From Candidatus Paralachnospira sangeri (lineage in GTDB: Bacteria > Bacillota > Clostridia > Lachnospirales > Lachnospiraceae), in the NCBI GenBank assembly GCA_904397815.1, contig CAJFOT010000032.1, forward strand, positions 1 to 36,260: DNA of 36,260 nucleotides, in the 5' to 3' direction. The first letter of the stretch is position 1. Each line of letters opens with the position of its first letter. The notes beneath the pieces were generated by a model. That model had not been told where the DNA came from and did no database searches. It saw nothing but the letters and a program-made list of their open reading frames with translations. This document shows positions 15,784 to 24,087 of the stretch, in pieces. Made by a program: the position numbers and the translations under genes.

Positions 15784-16617
15784 TCAATCCTCCTTCACAG
15801 AATCCATCCGCACATCCAGTTTATCCCGCAGGGCGTCCGCCAGCACATTCACACTCAGAGACAGGAGGACGATCATCACCCCCGGCGCGATGGCCAGCAT
15901 GGGCGCCTGACGGAAATGGGCCCTGGCATCGTTAATCATCACGCCCCAGTCCGGCGTCGGCGGCTGAAGCCCCAGTCCCAGAAAGCTGAGAGAAGCCACC
16001 GATATCACCGAGCTGGCGATTCTGGTGGCGAAGATAATCAGGATGCTGCCCATCAGGTTCGGGGCGATATGGACTGCCATAATCCGCAGATCGCCGGCCC
16101 CCAGCCCTTTCAGCCCTTCCACGAAATATTCCTGCTTGATTTTCATCACCTCGCCCCGCACCAGCCTGGAAAAGCTGACCCAGGAGGTGATCACCAGCGC
16201 CAGCAGCATACTGGAGACCCCCGGCCCCATCAGGCCGGCGATGGCGATCATCATCGTCATGCCGGGAAGACCCTGAAAAATGTTGGAAACCGCTGTAATC
16301 ACCAGATCCGCCTTCCCGCCGAAATATCCGGCGACAATCCCGATGACACAGCCCAGGGCCATCGACAGGCTGGTGGCAGCGGCAGCCAGCAGCAGTGACT
16401 GCCTGCCGCCGTACATCACCCGGCTCAGCAGATCCCTGCCGATGGCGTCAGTCCCCAGCAGATGGACACTGTCCGGAGCCGCCAGGGCATTGCGCATATC
16501 CAGCTGATAGGGGTCATAGGGAGCCAGTACAGGCGCCAGCAGGCTCATCAGCAGAATGGCAGCCAGCAGGACGCCGGCAGCCCAGGTTCCCAGTTTTATT
16601 TTCTTTTTTCTCTTCAT
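15784..16617 (-). CDS. ABC transporter permease, OppC/DppC/NikC-like
   Basis: This 277-residue integral membrane protein has an N-terminal OppC_N transmembrane helix (about 12-33), the PYDPYQLDMRNALAAPDSVHLLGTDAIGRDLLSR motif diagnostic of DppC/NikC permeases, and about five further helices. The ATPase-contacting EAA loop is around SRLVRGEVMKIKQEYFVEGLKGLGAG. It starts at the base following the stop of the partner permease, showing tight translational coupling. It should form the channel together with that permease. Confidence 0.93.
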   Translation of the reverse strand: MKRKKKIKLGTWAAGVLLAAILLMSLLAPVLAPYDPYQLDMRNALAAPDSVHLLGTDAIGRDLLSRVMYGGRQSLLLAAAATSLSMALGCVIGIVAGYFGGKADLVITAVSNIFQGLPGMTMMIAIAGLMGPGVSSMLLALVITSWVSFSRLVRGEVMKIKQEYFVEGLKGLGAGDLRIMAVHIAPNLMGSILIIFATRIASSVISVASLSFLGLGLQPPTPDWGVMINDARAHFRQAPMLAIAPGVMIVLLSLSVNVLADALRDKLDVRMDSVKED

Positions 16618-17568
16618 CTATTCCACCTGCTCCCCTGCTCTGATTTTCGGATTTATGACCAGATACAGCAGATCTATGGCCAGGGTCACCACCACATAGA
16701 CCAGGGCAGTGAACAGCACATAGGCCTGCACCACATAGTAATCCCTGGACTGTACCGCGGAAATGGCATAATTCCCGATTCCCGGAATATTAAAAATCAC
16801 TTCCGCAATGGTAGACCCGCCCAGCACACCGGCAAAATAATTGCCCAGAAAAGTGGTGATGGGAATCAGCGCATTGGGCAGGGCATGGCGGATGGTAACC
16901 AGCCGGGCATTCAGCCCCTTGGCACTGGCCACCGTCACATACTGCCGCCCCAGCTCGTCCAGCACCGACGTCCTGGTCAGCCTGGCGCAGACACCGATGG
17001 TGGAAACACAGACTGTGATGCCCGGCATAATATAGGACTTCCAGCTGCCCAGCCCGCTGGTAGGCAGCCATTTCAGCTGTTCCACAAAGATTAAAATCAT
17101 AATGATGGCAATCCAGAACCCCGGCACAGACAGCATCAGCGTCGTCACCGCCCGCAGGGCATGATCGATCCAGGTATCCTTAAAGATCGCCATCAGCATC
17201 CCGAAGCCCACGCCGAATACAATGGTCAGCGCCATGCCGAACAAAGCCAGCCTGATGGTGTAGGGCAGACGGTAAGCCATCTGTTCCCGGATATCCTTAT
17301 TGGTGAAAAAAGACTGGCCAAACTCTCCGGTCAGGGCATTTTTCAGCCATTTCAGATACTGTACGGGAACCGGGTCATTCAGCCCCAGCCGTTCTTTTAC
17401 GATTTCATATTCTTCCGGACTGACGATCTGCGTCCCGTCCGGATTTAAGATTGCCTCCACCGGGTCTCCCGGCGCGCTGGTCCCCAGCAAAAAAGCAATG
17501 ATGGAGATGCCCAGCAGCACCGGAATCAGCGTCAGCAGACGCTTCCCTATGTATTTGATGATACCCAT
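16618..17568 (-). CDS. ABC transporter permease, OppB/DppB/NikB-like
   Basis: This permease of about 316 residues begins MGIIKYIGKRLLTLIPVLLGISIIAFLL, the standard first helix of DppB/NikB. It has the periplasmic-type loop with DPVPVQYLKWLKNALTGEFGQSF and the EAA loop near TRTSVLDELGRQYVTVASAKGL. About six membrane helices are visible. The open frame has an ATG six codons earlier (17586), inside the end of the binding-protein gene; neither start has a strong ribosome binding site, and I prefer 17568 because it matches the family. Translation is probably coupled to the upstream gene. Confidence 0.9.
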   Translation of the reverse strand: MGIIKYIGKRLLTLIPVLLGISIIAFLLGTSAPGDPVEAILNPDGTQIVSPEEYEIVKERLGLNDPVPVQYLKWLKNALTGEFGQSFFTNKDIREQMAYRLPYTIRLALFGMALTIVFGVGFGMLMAIFKDTWIDHALRAVTTLMLSVPGFWIAIIMILIFVEQLKWLPTSGLGSWKSYIMPGITVCVSTIGVCARLTRTSVLDELGRQYVTVASAKGLNARLVTIRHALPNALIPITTFLGNYFAGVLGGSTIAEVIFNIPGIGNYAISAVQSRDYYVVQAYVLFTALVYVVVTLAIDLLYLVINPKIRAGEQVE

Positions 17569-17573
17569 CGGTT

Positions 17574-19226
17574 TTACTGTACCCATTCAATCGTCGGAAT
17601 GCTGACGCCGTCGTACAGATCGGACGTATATCCGGTGATTGCCTTATTGTGAATGTTTACATTGGTGTAATAGAGCAGCGGGATCATCGGCAGATCCTCC
17701 GCGGAGATATCCTGGAGACGGTTGTAGATCTCCTGGCGCTTCGCCGGGTCAGACTCATGAAGCACGTCTGCCAGCAGCTGATCCACCTCAGGATTGGAAT
17801 ACTCCCAGTGATACTGGGTGTTATAGCTTCCGTCCGATGCCATCCAGCTCTGGAAGAAGGAGTACGGATCGGCGCTGTTCAGGCCGGTTACCGTGATGCC
17901 GAAGTCATAATCTCCGGCCTGGAGTGTCTCTGTATTCAGGGAGTTATCCTGGATCTCAATCTCCATGTCAATGCCCAGCTCGCTTAACACAGACTGGATA
18001 TACTCTGCCATGGAGCGGACCGGATAACCATCCACCACCCGCTGGCCCAGCACCATTTTCGTCTGCAGCCTGGTATCTCCCAGCACCTCTTTCGCCAGTT
18101 CCTTCGCCTTCTCCAGGTTGTACTCTCCCTGGATATCCTTGTACAGAGGAGTCTGGTAGCTTAAAATGCTGTAGGCCGGCTGGCACAGGCCCGAATACAA
18201 TGTCTCGTTCATCAGATCCCGGTCCAGCGCCATGCTGATGGCCTGGCGCAGGCGGACATCACTGAGATACTCCTTGGAGCCGTTGACATACATATAATGG
18301 GTCATATGGCTCTTGGTAGGCTCCAGGATAAACCGGTCATCGGTATTCACCAGATTCACAGCAGTATCAATCATAATGGCGCCATTGTCAATCAGTCCCA
18401 TCACTTCCTCGGAAATCAGCGCGGAATAGCGGGTTTCAGAATCGGGGATGCAGTTGACGCGGTACTGCCTGATCTTTGCCGGCTCTCCGTAATAATCATC
18501 ATTCCGCTCAAATACTGCATACTGATCCGGCACATGCTCCTTTACTTTATAAGGGCCTGTCCCGATCACCATAGAGGTAATCTCCCCTGTCTCCACATCG
18601 AAACAGTTAGGGCTGATCATCGGGCTGCCGTAATCACCCAGCAGCGCGTCCAGAGTTGTAATCGGCTCTGAAAAAACAAATTTCACCGTATAGTCATCCA
18701 CCTTCACAATCTCTGACAGGTTGGGGAATGATTTATCTATGCTCAGTGAAGTATAAGTGGAGGTCAGAGGGCCTGCTTTATACCGCTCAATGTTCTGGAT
18801 ACACACATCGGCGTTAAATTTCACCCCGTCGGTGAATACCGCGTCATCCCGCAGCACAAAGGTCCACTCGGTACAGTCCTCATTATAAGACCAGGATTTC
18901 GCCAGCCCCGGCTGCAGCTCATGATTGTTATTATAAATCAAAGGTTCCCACACACCGGCGGAAAGGTTCACATAAAAGGCATCACCCTCTCCGGGAATCA
19001 TATCCCGGACAGAACCCAGAACCAGTTCCTTTGTCTCATTCAAATCCTCTGTGCCTGAGGCCTCTGTCTCCGCCTGAGACGCCGTCTGTTCCCGGCTGCC
19101 GGCAGAAGCAGTTTCCTCCTGGCTGACAGCTGCCGCTGTCGTCTGATCTGACCCTCCGGACTGACATCCTGTCAGGGCGCCGGCTGTCAGCGCCAGCGCC
19201 AGCAATAAACTGATGATCCGTTTCAT
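17574..19226 (-). CDS. Dipeptide/oligopeptide/nickel-type substrate-binding lipoprotein (SBP_bac_5)
   Basis: The 550-residue extracellular solute-binding protein has a lipoprotein signal peptide ending in LTGC, with the cysteine at about residue 22. A Ser/Thr/Glu-rich spacer follows (about 25-65), then the SBP_bac_5 domain (LQPGLAKSWSYNEDCTEWTFVLRDDAVFTDGVKFNADV, and the C-terminal DPAKRQEIYNRLQDISAEDLPMIPL). The family binds di- and oligopeptides, nickel or cobalt chelates, haem or opines. The start at 19226 is supported by AAAGGAG and by the signal peptide. It is the first gene of the operon and lies about 200 bases downstream of a cobalamin riboswitch, so its ligand may relate to cobalt or corrinoid supply; this is an inference. 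Confidence 0.92.
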   Translation of the reverse strand: MKRIISLLLALALTAGALTGCQSGGSDQTTAAAVSQEETASAGSREQTASQAETEASGTEDLNETKELVLGSVRDMIPGEGDAFYVNLSAGVWEPLIYNNNHELQPGLAKSWSYNEDCTEWTFVLRDDAVFTDGVKFNADVCIQNIERYKAGPLTSTYTSLSIDKSFPNLSEIVKVDDYTVKFVFSEPITTLDALLGDYGSPMISPNCFDVETGEITSMVIGTGPYKVKEHVPDQYAVFERNDDYYGEPAKIRQYRVNCIPDSETRYSALISEEVMGLIDNGAIMIDTAVNLVNTDDRFILEPTKSHMTHYMYVNGSKEYLSDVRLRQAISMALDRDLMNETLYSGLCQPAYSILSYQTPLYKDIQGEYNLEKAKELAKEVLGDTRLQTKMVLGQRVVDGYPVRSMAEYIQSVLSELGIDMEIEIQDNSLNTETLQAGDYDFGITVTGLNSADPYSFFQSWMASDGSYNTQYHWEYSNPEVDQLLADVLHESDPAKRQEIYNRLQDISAEDLPMIPLLYYTNVNIHNKAITGYTSDLYDGVSIPTIEWVQ

Positions 19227-19331
19227 ACATTTCTCCTTTGCCACATTTTCATTACTTTCCATTTTGCGCGAGTGCCCACTCTCGCAGATCGCTTTTCTGT
19301 AACAGGGAACGAGGTTTTCTGTTTCAGATAG

Positions 19332-19359
19332 AAAAAACGCGCCACCGACCGGTGACGCG
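19332..19359 (-). terminator. Riboswitch-controlled intrinsic terminator
   Basis: On the minus strand, CGCGTCACC and GGTGGCGCG form a 9-bp stem (one G-U) with a GGTC loop, followed by six T. It lies about 75 bases after the B12 box and before the binding-protein start, the normal arrangement for cobalamin-induced termination. Confidence 0.85.
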
Positions 19360-19424
19360 CACTTATATTCATCTATTTCAGACATGCCTGAATACAGATG
19401 CTCTTTTCCCCACCGAAAACGCAG

Positions 19425-19600
19425 TCTGACATAAAGGCAGGTCTCCTGGCTGAAATCTGTTACTCCTGCCGCCTTCCCAGCATCGCTGCCAGTGGCATCA
19501 TGGCAAAAGCATAATTATCACAGTAAAGCGGGCTGCTGCAGAATCTCACTGCATTCCCTATTAAACAATCACGTAAAACGCTTCTGTACCCTTATGTTAT
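19425..19600 (-). promoter_or_regulatory. Cobalamin riboswitch (aptamer)
   Basis: On the minus strand, the B12 box AGCCAGGAGACCTGCC lies at 19436-19451. It is preceded by the other conserved blocks in the correct order: GGGAATGCAGTGAGATTC (about 19541-19558), GCAGCCCGC, GCCACTG (19490-19496) and GCTGGGAAGGC. This is the classic cobalamin aptamer, which lowers downstream expression when adenosylcobalamin or a related corrinoid binds. It precedes the ABC transporter operon. The exact 5' limit is approximate. Confidence 0.93.
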
Positions 19601-19675
19601 CTTATTCAATTTTTCAATCATTTGCTGAAAGCAGCATACACTTTTCGAAAAATGCCTGTGACTTTTCACAATGCT

Positions 19676-19684
19676 ATCATAGCA
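19676..19684 (-). promoter_or_regulatory. Possible extended -10 promoter of the riboswitch operon
   Basis: TGCTATGAT on the minus strand fits an extended -10 element about 75 bases before the aptamer. No convincing -35 accompanies it. The site is also part of a short TGCTAT/ATAGCA palindrome. Confidence 0.4.
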
Positions 19685-19753
19685 CATTATGTCGACAAAG
19701 GACACTCATTTTTTTTAATGCTCTTCCATAACAAAAACTTATGGGAGGATTCT

Positions 19754-20125
19754 TTACATCAGATCAACCGGTTCCAGCGTGACCACCATCTCCCTGTCAT
19801 AGGTCAGCACCGCCGCGATCGGATCGGTGCCCTCCGGCAGTTCCATCTTCTTCTGGGTAAAAGCCCAGCCTTCATCATCACCTTCCGCGTAAAAAACAAA
19901 GTTTTTCAGGCTCTCATCGATCCGGATAGTCCCGTCCTCTACAGAACCGCCCAGAGAGCCGGCCACGCCGTCTGTGATACAGTTGCGCACAGGCATCATA
20001 CAGTGTATTTTTTCACCCTCGTTAAAAATCTTCTTTGCTTCCTCACCGAGCCGGAACCCAAAGGCCAGACCCACACATTTATGCCCGTGATGCTCCACTG
20101 CCTTCTGCCATAATTCTATGTTCAT
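19754..20125 (-). CDS. FmdE-like protein
   Basis: This 123-residue protein carries the FmdE domain motif, ELWQKAVEHHGHKCVGLAFGFRLG, near its N-terminus (about 4-27), with an HGHKC cluster and C-terminal acidic strands. The family is named after subunit E of formylmethanofuran dehydrogenase but is common in anaerobes without that pathway, usually with unknown function and possibly metal-binding. The length is that of the single-domain version without the zinc ribbon. The ATG at 20125 follows AAGGAGG; a longer frame starts at 20182 but lacks support. It is transcribed toward the cobalamin-riboswitch operon with no clear terminator between them; a relation to metal or corrinoid metabolism is possible but unproven. 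Confidence 0.82.
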   Translation of the reverse strand: MNIELWQKAVEHHGHKCVGLAFGFRLGEEAKKIFNEGEKIHCMMPVRNCITDGVAGSLGGSVEDGTIRIDESLKNFVFYAEGDDEGWAFTQKKMELPEGTDPIAAVLTYDREMVVTLEPVDLM

Positions 20126-20153
20126 TCTTTCTACCTCCTTCTCTGTCTGTTTT

Positions 20154-20182
20154 ATTCTATCACGAACAGGCACAGGCAACAA
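20154..20182 (-). promoter_or_regulatory. Likely sigma-A promoter of the FmdE-like gene
   Basis: TTGTTG (20177-20182) and TAGAAT (20154-20159) are 17 bases apart on the minus strand, shortly before the ribosome binding site. The untranslated leader would be very short. Confidence 0.5.
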
Positions 20183-20201
20183 CGAAATTTTCCGAAAATC
20201 C

Positions 20202-20230
20202 TTTACCTGACCGGCAGATAATGATATATT
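20202..20230 (+). promoter_or_regulatory. Likely sigma-A promoter of coaX
   Basis: TTTACC (20202-20207) lies 17 bases before TATATT (20225-20230), 36 bases upstream of the coaX start. Together with the FmdE promoter it makes a compact divergent region. Confidence 0.5.
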
Positions 20231-20266
20231 ATAGAGAAATATTGTAAAAAAACCGGGGGAACTTTT

Positions 20267-21034
20267 ATGCTACTGGCAGTTGATATTGGAAATACAAACA
20301 TTTTATGCGGCGGAATTGTGGACGGACAGATCCGCCATTCTTTCCGTATGGCAACCCACAAAGACCGTTCCGCGGCGGAGTATGCCCTGCAGCTGAACGA
20401 ACTGATCAAACTGTACTTTCACAACCCGAAGGAGCTGGACAGCGCCATCATCTCCTCTGTGGTGCCGGAGGTAACCCATTCCATCGAAAAGGCAATTATC
20501 GAAACCCTTTATATTCTTCCTGTGATCGTAAAAAGGGAGATTCCCGCGCCTTTTCCGGTTCTGCTGGACTATCCGGCCACCCTGGGCAGCGACCGGATCG
20601 CCGATGCCGCCGCAGTGCTCCATGAGTACCCGCTGCCGGCCATCATTTTTGACCTGGGCACCGCCACCACCTGCTCTGTCCTGAATAAAAAGGGAGAGTT
20701 CCTCGGCGGCCTGATCAGCCCCGGCATCAAAACCGGCTCCGACGCCCTTCTGGCCAGAGCCTCTCAGCTGGGCTCCTACGAACTGGGCAACCCCCGCCAT
20801 CTGGTAGGGGCCAACACAGAAGATGCCATCAACAGCGGCGTCGTGTATGGCCACGCTGCCATGGTGGACGGGCTGGTACGCCGGATCGATAAGGAATACG
20901 GAGAAAAACACAGCGTCATCCTCACCGGCGGCCTATCCGGCCTGATCGCCCAGTACTGCGAATGTGACGTGACTGTAGATAAAGTGCTGATCCTGAAGGG
21001 ACTGAATTATCTGTATCAGGGGATGAAAAAATAA
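20267..21034 (+). CDS. coaX: Type III pantothenate kinase
   Basis: The 255 residues match CoaX, which phosphorylates pantothenate in the first step of coenzyme A synthesis. It is an ASKHA-fold kinase: LLAVDIGNTNILCG (2-15) is the phosphate-1 motif, TLGSDRIADAAA (about 101-112) is the pantothenate-site motif, and IIFDLGTATTCSV (about 126-138) is phosphate 2. GGLISPGI and the ILTGGLSGL near the C-terminus are also conserved. The length is normal. GGGGGA lies before the ATG. It stands alone, divergent from the FmdE-like gene and closed by its own terminator. Confidence 0.95.
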   Translation: MLLAVDIGNTNILCGGIVDGQIRHSFRMATHKDRSAAEYALQLNELIKLYFHNPKELDSAIISSVVPEVTHSIEKAIIETLYILPVIVKREIPAPFPVLLDYPATLGSDRIADAAAVLHEYPLPAIIFDLGTATTCSVLNKKGEFLGGLISPGIKTGSDALLARASQLGSYELGNPRHLVGANTEDAINSGVVYGHAAMVDGLVRRIDKEYGEKHSVILTGGLSGLIAQYCECDVTVDKVLILKGLNYLYQGMKK

Positions 21035-21050
21035 TCCCACTGCATATTGC

Positions 21051-21088
21051 CGGAACGAGATCATATATTGAACTCGTTCCGTTTTTTT
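21051..21088 (+). terminator. Intrinsic terminator of coaX
   Basis: CGGAACGAG (21051-21059) and CTCGTTCCG (21073-21081) form a perfect 9-bp stem followed by seven T. The T-run reaches the stop codon of the convergent nuclease gene. Confidence 0.88.
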
Positions 21089-22028
21089 ACGCTTCTTCCG
21101 GCTCCTCCTCATTCAGCAGCTGCTCCACTTCCTGCGGGGACATCTGAAACGTGTCCGCAATGATCTCGATAGATACACCTTTCTTATACAGCGTTCTGGC
21201 AGCTTTTTCAGCAGTTTCCCTGGCGGTTTTTTCAGATGCTTCTTTCGCGGCCTTTTTTGCAGCTTTCTTCGCGGCTTTTTCAGCGGCGTTTTTAATCTCG
21301 CTTTCTATATACGTTTTCAGAATATACTCCTCATCAAACAGTGATATCATAATGTCAATCACCTCCCTCTCCCGATCTTCCAGATACTCTTTTAATATAT
21401 TCTGCTCCTTACAGATTCTGATGGTTTCAAGAATGGCTTCTTTATTTCTGCCGTGAAGCCTGAGTTGTTGATTAAATATCTTTGTGAATGTCATATACTG
21501 ATAGATAATGTCTCCTTTATTCCCATCATATATCATTTTAATCTTAACTTCAACAGCACATTCCTGTCCATGGAAAAATTCTTCTGTTAAGGATAATATT
21601 TCCGGTCTGGATTTCCGGTTTCCTGTATAAATTACATACAATTCCGGCCTTGGCAGACTCAGTCTGGAGCTGCTGTATACACTCTGTCCGGTTTGAACGA
21701 TATGCTCCTGCCAGGACTGGGCAAGATAAAGAAGGGAGCGCACAACAATATTAACTGTCCAGCTGGCCTGAGCCTCAGCCAGAATCATAAGCCGATGGCC
21801 AACCCGGAAACCAAGATCATTATAAGGACGGTCCAGCAGAATGTTTTGCAATGTAATATGAACGAGATCCTCCTCTGTTGTTTCCAGATCTTCCGGATGA
21901 AGCGCCTGATACAGCTGAAGAAGATATTTTGGAATACTGAACAGGTCAGTGAATACACTGTCCTTTACCGTATATTTTACTTTTGGCGCAGAATAATGAA
22001 AAGCAGAAGTATGATTTGATTTTTTCAT
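21087..22028 (-). CDS. Rpn family PD-(D/E)XK nuclease
   Basis: This 313-residue protein matches the Rpn/transposase_31-like nucleases. RPYNDLGFRVGHRLMILAEAQASW (about 67-90) contains the catalytic Asp and the ExQ motif of the PD-(D/E)XK core. The C-terminal quarter (about 240-285) is an alanine/lysine/glutamate-rich helix with repeated KAAKKAAKEA units, followed by a small domain with VSIEIIADTFQMSPQEVEQLL that resembles a short helix-turn-helix. Rpn proteins are DNA endonucleases linked to RecA-independent recombination and, in E. coli, to phage defence. They often occur in many copies per genome in Clostridia. The gene is single here, with its own promoter, and has no adjacent mobile-element genes. 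Confidence 0.85.
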   Translation of the reverse strand: MKKSNHTSAFHYSAPKVKYTVKDSVFTDLFSIPKYLLQLYQALHPEDLETTEEDLVHITLQNILLDRPYNDLGFRVGHRLMILAEAQASWTVNIVVRSLLYLAQSWQEHIVQTGQSVYSSSRLSLPRPELYVIYTGNRKSRPEILSLTEEFFHGQECAVEVKIKMIYDGNKGDIIYQYMTFTKIFNQQLRLHGRNKEAILETIRICKEQNILKEYLEDREREVIDIMISLFDEEYILKTYIESEIKNAAEKAAKKAAKKAAKEASEKTARETAEKAARTLYKKGVSIEIIADTFQMSPQEVEQLLNEEEPEEA

Positions 22029-22083
22029 GATATGAAATACCTCGATTTTTAAAGAAATGATCAGGTCAAATGTGAAATGTCTT

Positions 22084-22118
22084 TGATATACTATATCATA
22101 AAAGTAAAAAAATTACAA
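22084..22118 (-). promoter_or_regulatory. Promoter of the Rpn gene, with palindrome over the -10
   Basis: TTGTAA (22113-22118) and TATAGT (22090-22095) are 17 bases apart on the minus strand, and TG one base before the latter extends the -10. A perfect palindrome TGATATA-C-TATATCA (22084-22098) covers the -10 and may be an operator. Confidence 0.55.
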
Positions 22119-22140
22119 TTATTTTTTCAAAACAGCGGAT

Positions 22141-22171
22141 AAAAACAGGGAGCCTTTTCAATCCGGCTCCC
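22141..22171 (-). terminator. Intrinsic terminator of the hisD-like/nhaC/ilvD-like operon
   Basis: GGGAGCC (22148-22154) and GGCTCCC (22165-22171) form a 7-bp stem. On the minus strand TGTTTTTAT follows. It lies 18 bases after the dehydratase stop. Confidence 0.8.
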
Positions 22172-22188
22172 TACTTTCATTCATTCTG

Positions 22189-23907
22189 CTATTTCATATA
22201 CCCGCCCTTCATCGGCGATACAGCGTGTTCGGAATAGATTTTCAGCACGCCCTTCTGATATTTGGGTGTTTTCGGCTTCCAGTTCTTTCTGCGCTCGGCG
22301 AATACTGCCTGGATTTCTTCCTCTGTCTTCGGCTCTCCATGGATACCCACCACAGTCAGGATACGGGCAGGAATATCGATTTTGATCAGATCCCCTTCCT
22401 CGATCAGGGCAATCGGGCCTCCTTCTGCCGCTTCCGGCGAGATATGTCCGATGGCCGGGCCTTTGGAGGCGCCGGAGAAACGGCCATCTGTCAGCAGGGC
22501 AATGGTAGCGCCCAGCTCCGCGTCTGAGGAAATGGCCTCAGTGGTATAGAACATCTCCGGCATACCGCTGCCCTTCGGCCCCTCATACCGGATAATGACA
22601 GCATCTCCCGGATGCACCTCATGGGTCAGCACTGCGTGGATGGCCTCTTCCTCTGAGTCAAAGGGACGGGCCTTCAGGGTTGCCTGGAACATTTCCTTCG
22701 GAACGGCAGTATGCTTAACCACTGCGCCGTCGGGACAGATATTGCCGTATAAGATGCCGATGCTTCCGTCTGTGCCAAAAGGCTTGTCAAAGGGACGGAT
22801 CACATCTTCTCTGGTAATGCCGTAACGTTTCAGGTTTTCAAAGCATTTCTCATAATAGCCGCTCTTCTTCAAATCTTCCAGATTTTCGCCCAAAGTCTTG
22901 CCTGTCACTGTCATCACATCCAAATGGAGAGAATCTTTGATCTCTTCCATAATCATCGGCACGCCGCCTGCATAGTAGAAGAACTGTGCCGGCCATTTTC
23001 CTGCGGGACGGATATTCAGCAGATAGTGGGCGCCTCTGTGGAGGCGGTCAAAAGTGTCTCCGTCAATGTCAAAGCCAAATTCATGGGCGATGGCCGGTAT
23101 GTGAAGCAGAGAGTTGGTGGACCCTGAGATCGCGCCATGTACCAGAATGGCATTCTCAAAGGATTTCATCGTCACAATCTTATCCGGGGTCAGGTCATGC
23201 TCTGCCAGCCATACAGCCTGCTTACCTGCTGCCTTTGCGAAATCCCGCAGATCCTGACTGGTCGCCGGCATCAGAGCGCTGCCCGGCAGCATCAGTCCCA
23301 GAGCTTCTGCCATAATCTGCATGGTGGATGCCGTTCCCATAAAAGAGCAGGCGCCGCAGGAAGGACATGCGTGATGCTTATAGTAAGTCAGCTGCTCCTC
23401 TGTGATCTCCCCTCTCTCATACATGGCGCTGTACATGCCAATCTGTTCCAGGGTCAGCAGATCCGGGCCGGCATCCATCACGCCGCCGGTTACCACGATA
23501 GAAGGGATATTCACTCTGGCCAGGCCCATCAGGTGAGCAGGCATTCCCTTGTCACAGCTGGCCACATACACTGCGCCGTCGAAGGGCGTAGCGTTGGCAT
23601 GAATCTAAATCATATTGGCAATCATATCTCTGGACGCCAGAGAATAGTTGATGCCGTCATGGCCCTGGGCCTCTCCGTCACAGATATCGGTGGTAAAATA
23701 GCGGGCGCCATGGCCGCCTGCTTCTGCCACACCCTCTCTCACCTTCTCCACCAGTTCCAGCAGATGTCCGCTGCCCGGATGGCTGTCGCCGAAGGTACTC
23801 TCAATCATAATCTGGGGCTTGGACAGATCCTCCTCCTTCCAGCCGGTTCCCAGACGCAGGGGATCTAATTCCGGCGCGATTTTACGCAATTCCTGACTGC
23901 GCAGCAT
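22189..23907 (-). pseudogene. IlvD/Edd family dehydratase with in-frame amber codon
   Basis: Read through, this is a 572-codon dehydratase of the IlvD/Edd family (dihydroxy-acid, 6-phosphogluconate and aldonate dehydratases), which dehydrate 2,3-dihydroxy acids with an Fe-S cluster. Visible motifs are CDKGMPAHLMG (cluster cysteine), HACPSCGACSFMGTASTMQ (further cysteine), GRFSGASKGPAIGHISPEAAEGGPIAL and a C-terminal YSEHAVSPMKGG. An in-frame TAG (23605-23607, codon 101) interrupts it. The position aligns with the glutamate of the E. coli motif SRELIADSVE, and spacing to CDK is unchanged, so a single GAG-to-TAG change explains it. The rest is intact, implying a recent event or a suppressor. 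It is the last gene of the operon after the HisD-like and NhaC-like genes. Substrate is uncertain; sugar acids are more likely than the isoleucine/valine pathway given the neighbours. Confidence 0.87.
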
Positions 23908-24031
23908 ACAAACACTTCCTTTCCTTCTTTATCTCTTATCCTGTATTTCTTATATTTATTTTTCTTTATCTTCAAGACTCGCTCACAATTTACTGTATTT
24001 TCATTTTCTGAGATGCGCGGAACGCACAGCA

Positions 24032-24087
24032 GCCACAGACAGGAGCTGCGCAGCAGCGGATAGCCTGCAAAGCAGACGGTCTGTGGC
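24032..24087. repeat. Cloverleaf-like inverted repeat between nhaC-like and dehydratase genes
   Basis: Outer arms GCCACAGAC (24032-24040) and GTCTGTGGC (24079-24087) enclose two further hairpins: GCTGCGCAGC (24045-24054) and CTGCAAAGCAG (24065-24075). The result could be a three-way junction. No T-run follows, so it is not a standard terminator. It may be a REP-like element or an RNA processing site inside the operon. Confidence 0.5.

Noticed and set aside
14033-19226. Naming the transporter nikABCDE or oppABCDF outright
   Set aside because: Subunit motifs do not separate nickel, peptide, haem or metallophore importers. Only the riboswitch gives a hint of the ligand.
23605-23607. Pyrrolysine or other recoding at the amber codon
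   Set aside because: The position corresponds to a conserved glutamate, not to a known recoded site, and no recoding signal or pyl gene is visible in the window.
22189-23907. Dihydroxy-acid dehydratase of branched-chain amino-acid synthesis (ilvD proper)
   Set aside because: No ilv or leu gene is adjacent and the N-terminal motifs differ from typical IlvD. Only the IlvD/Edd family is claimed.
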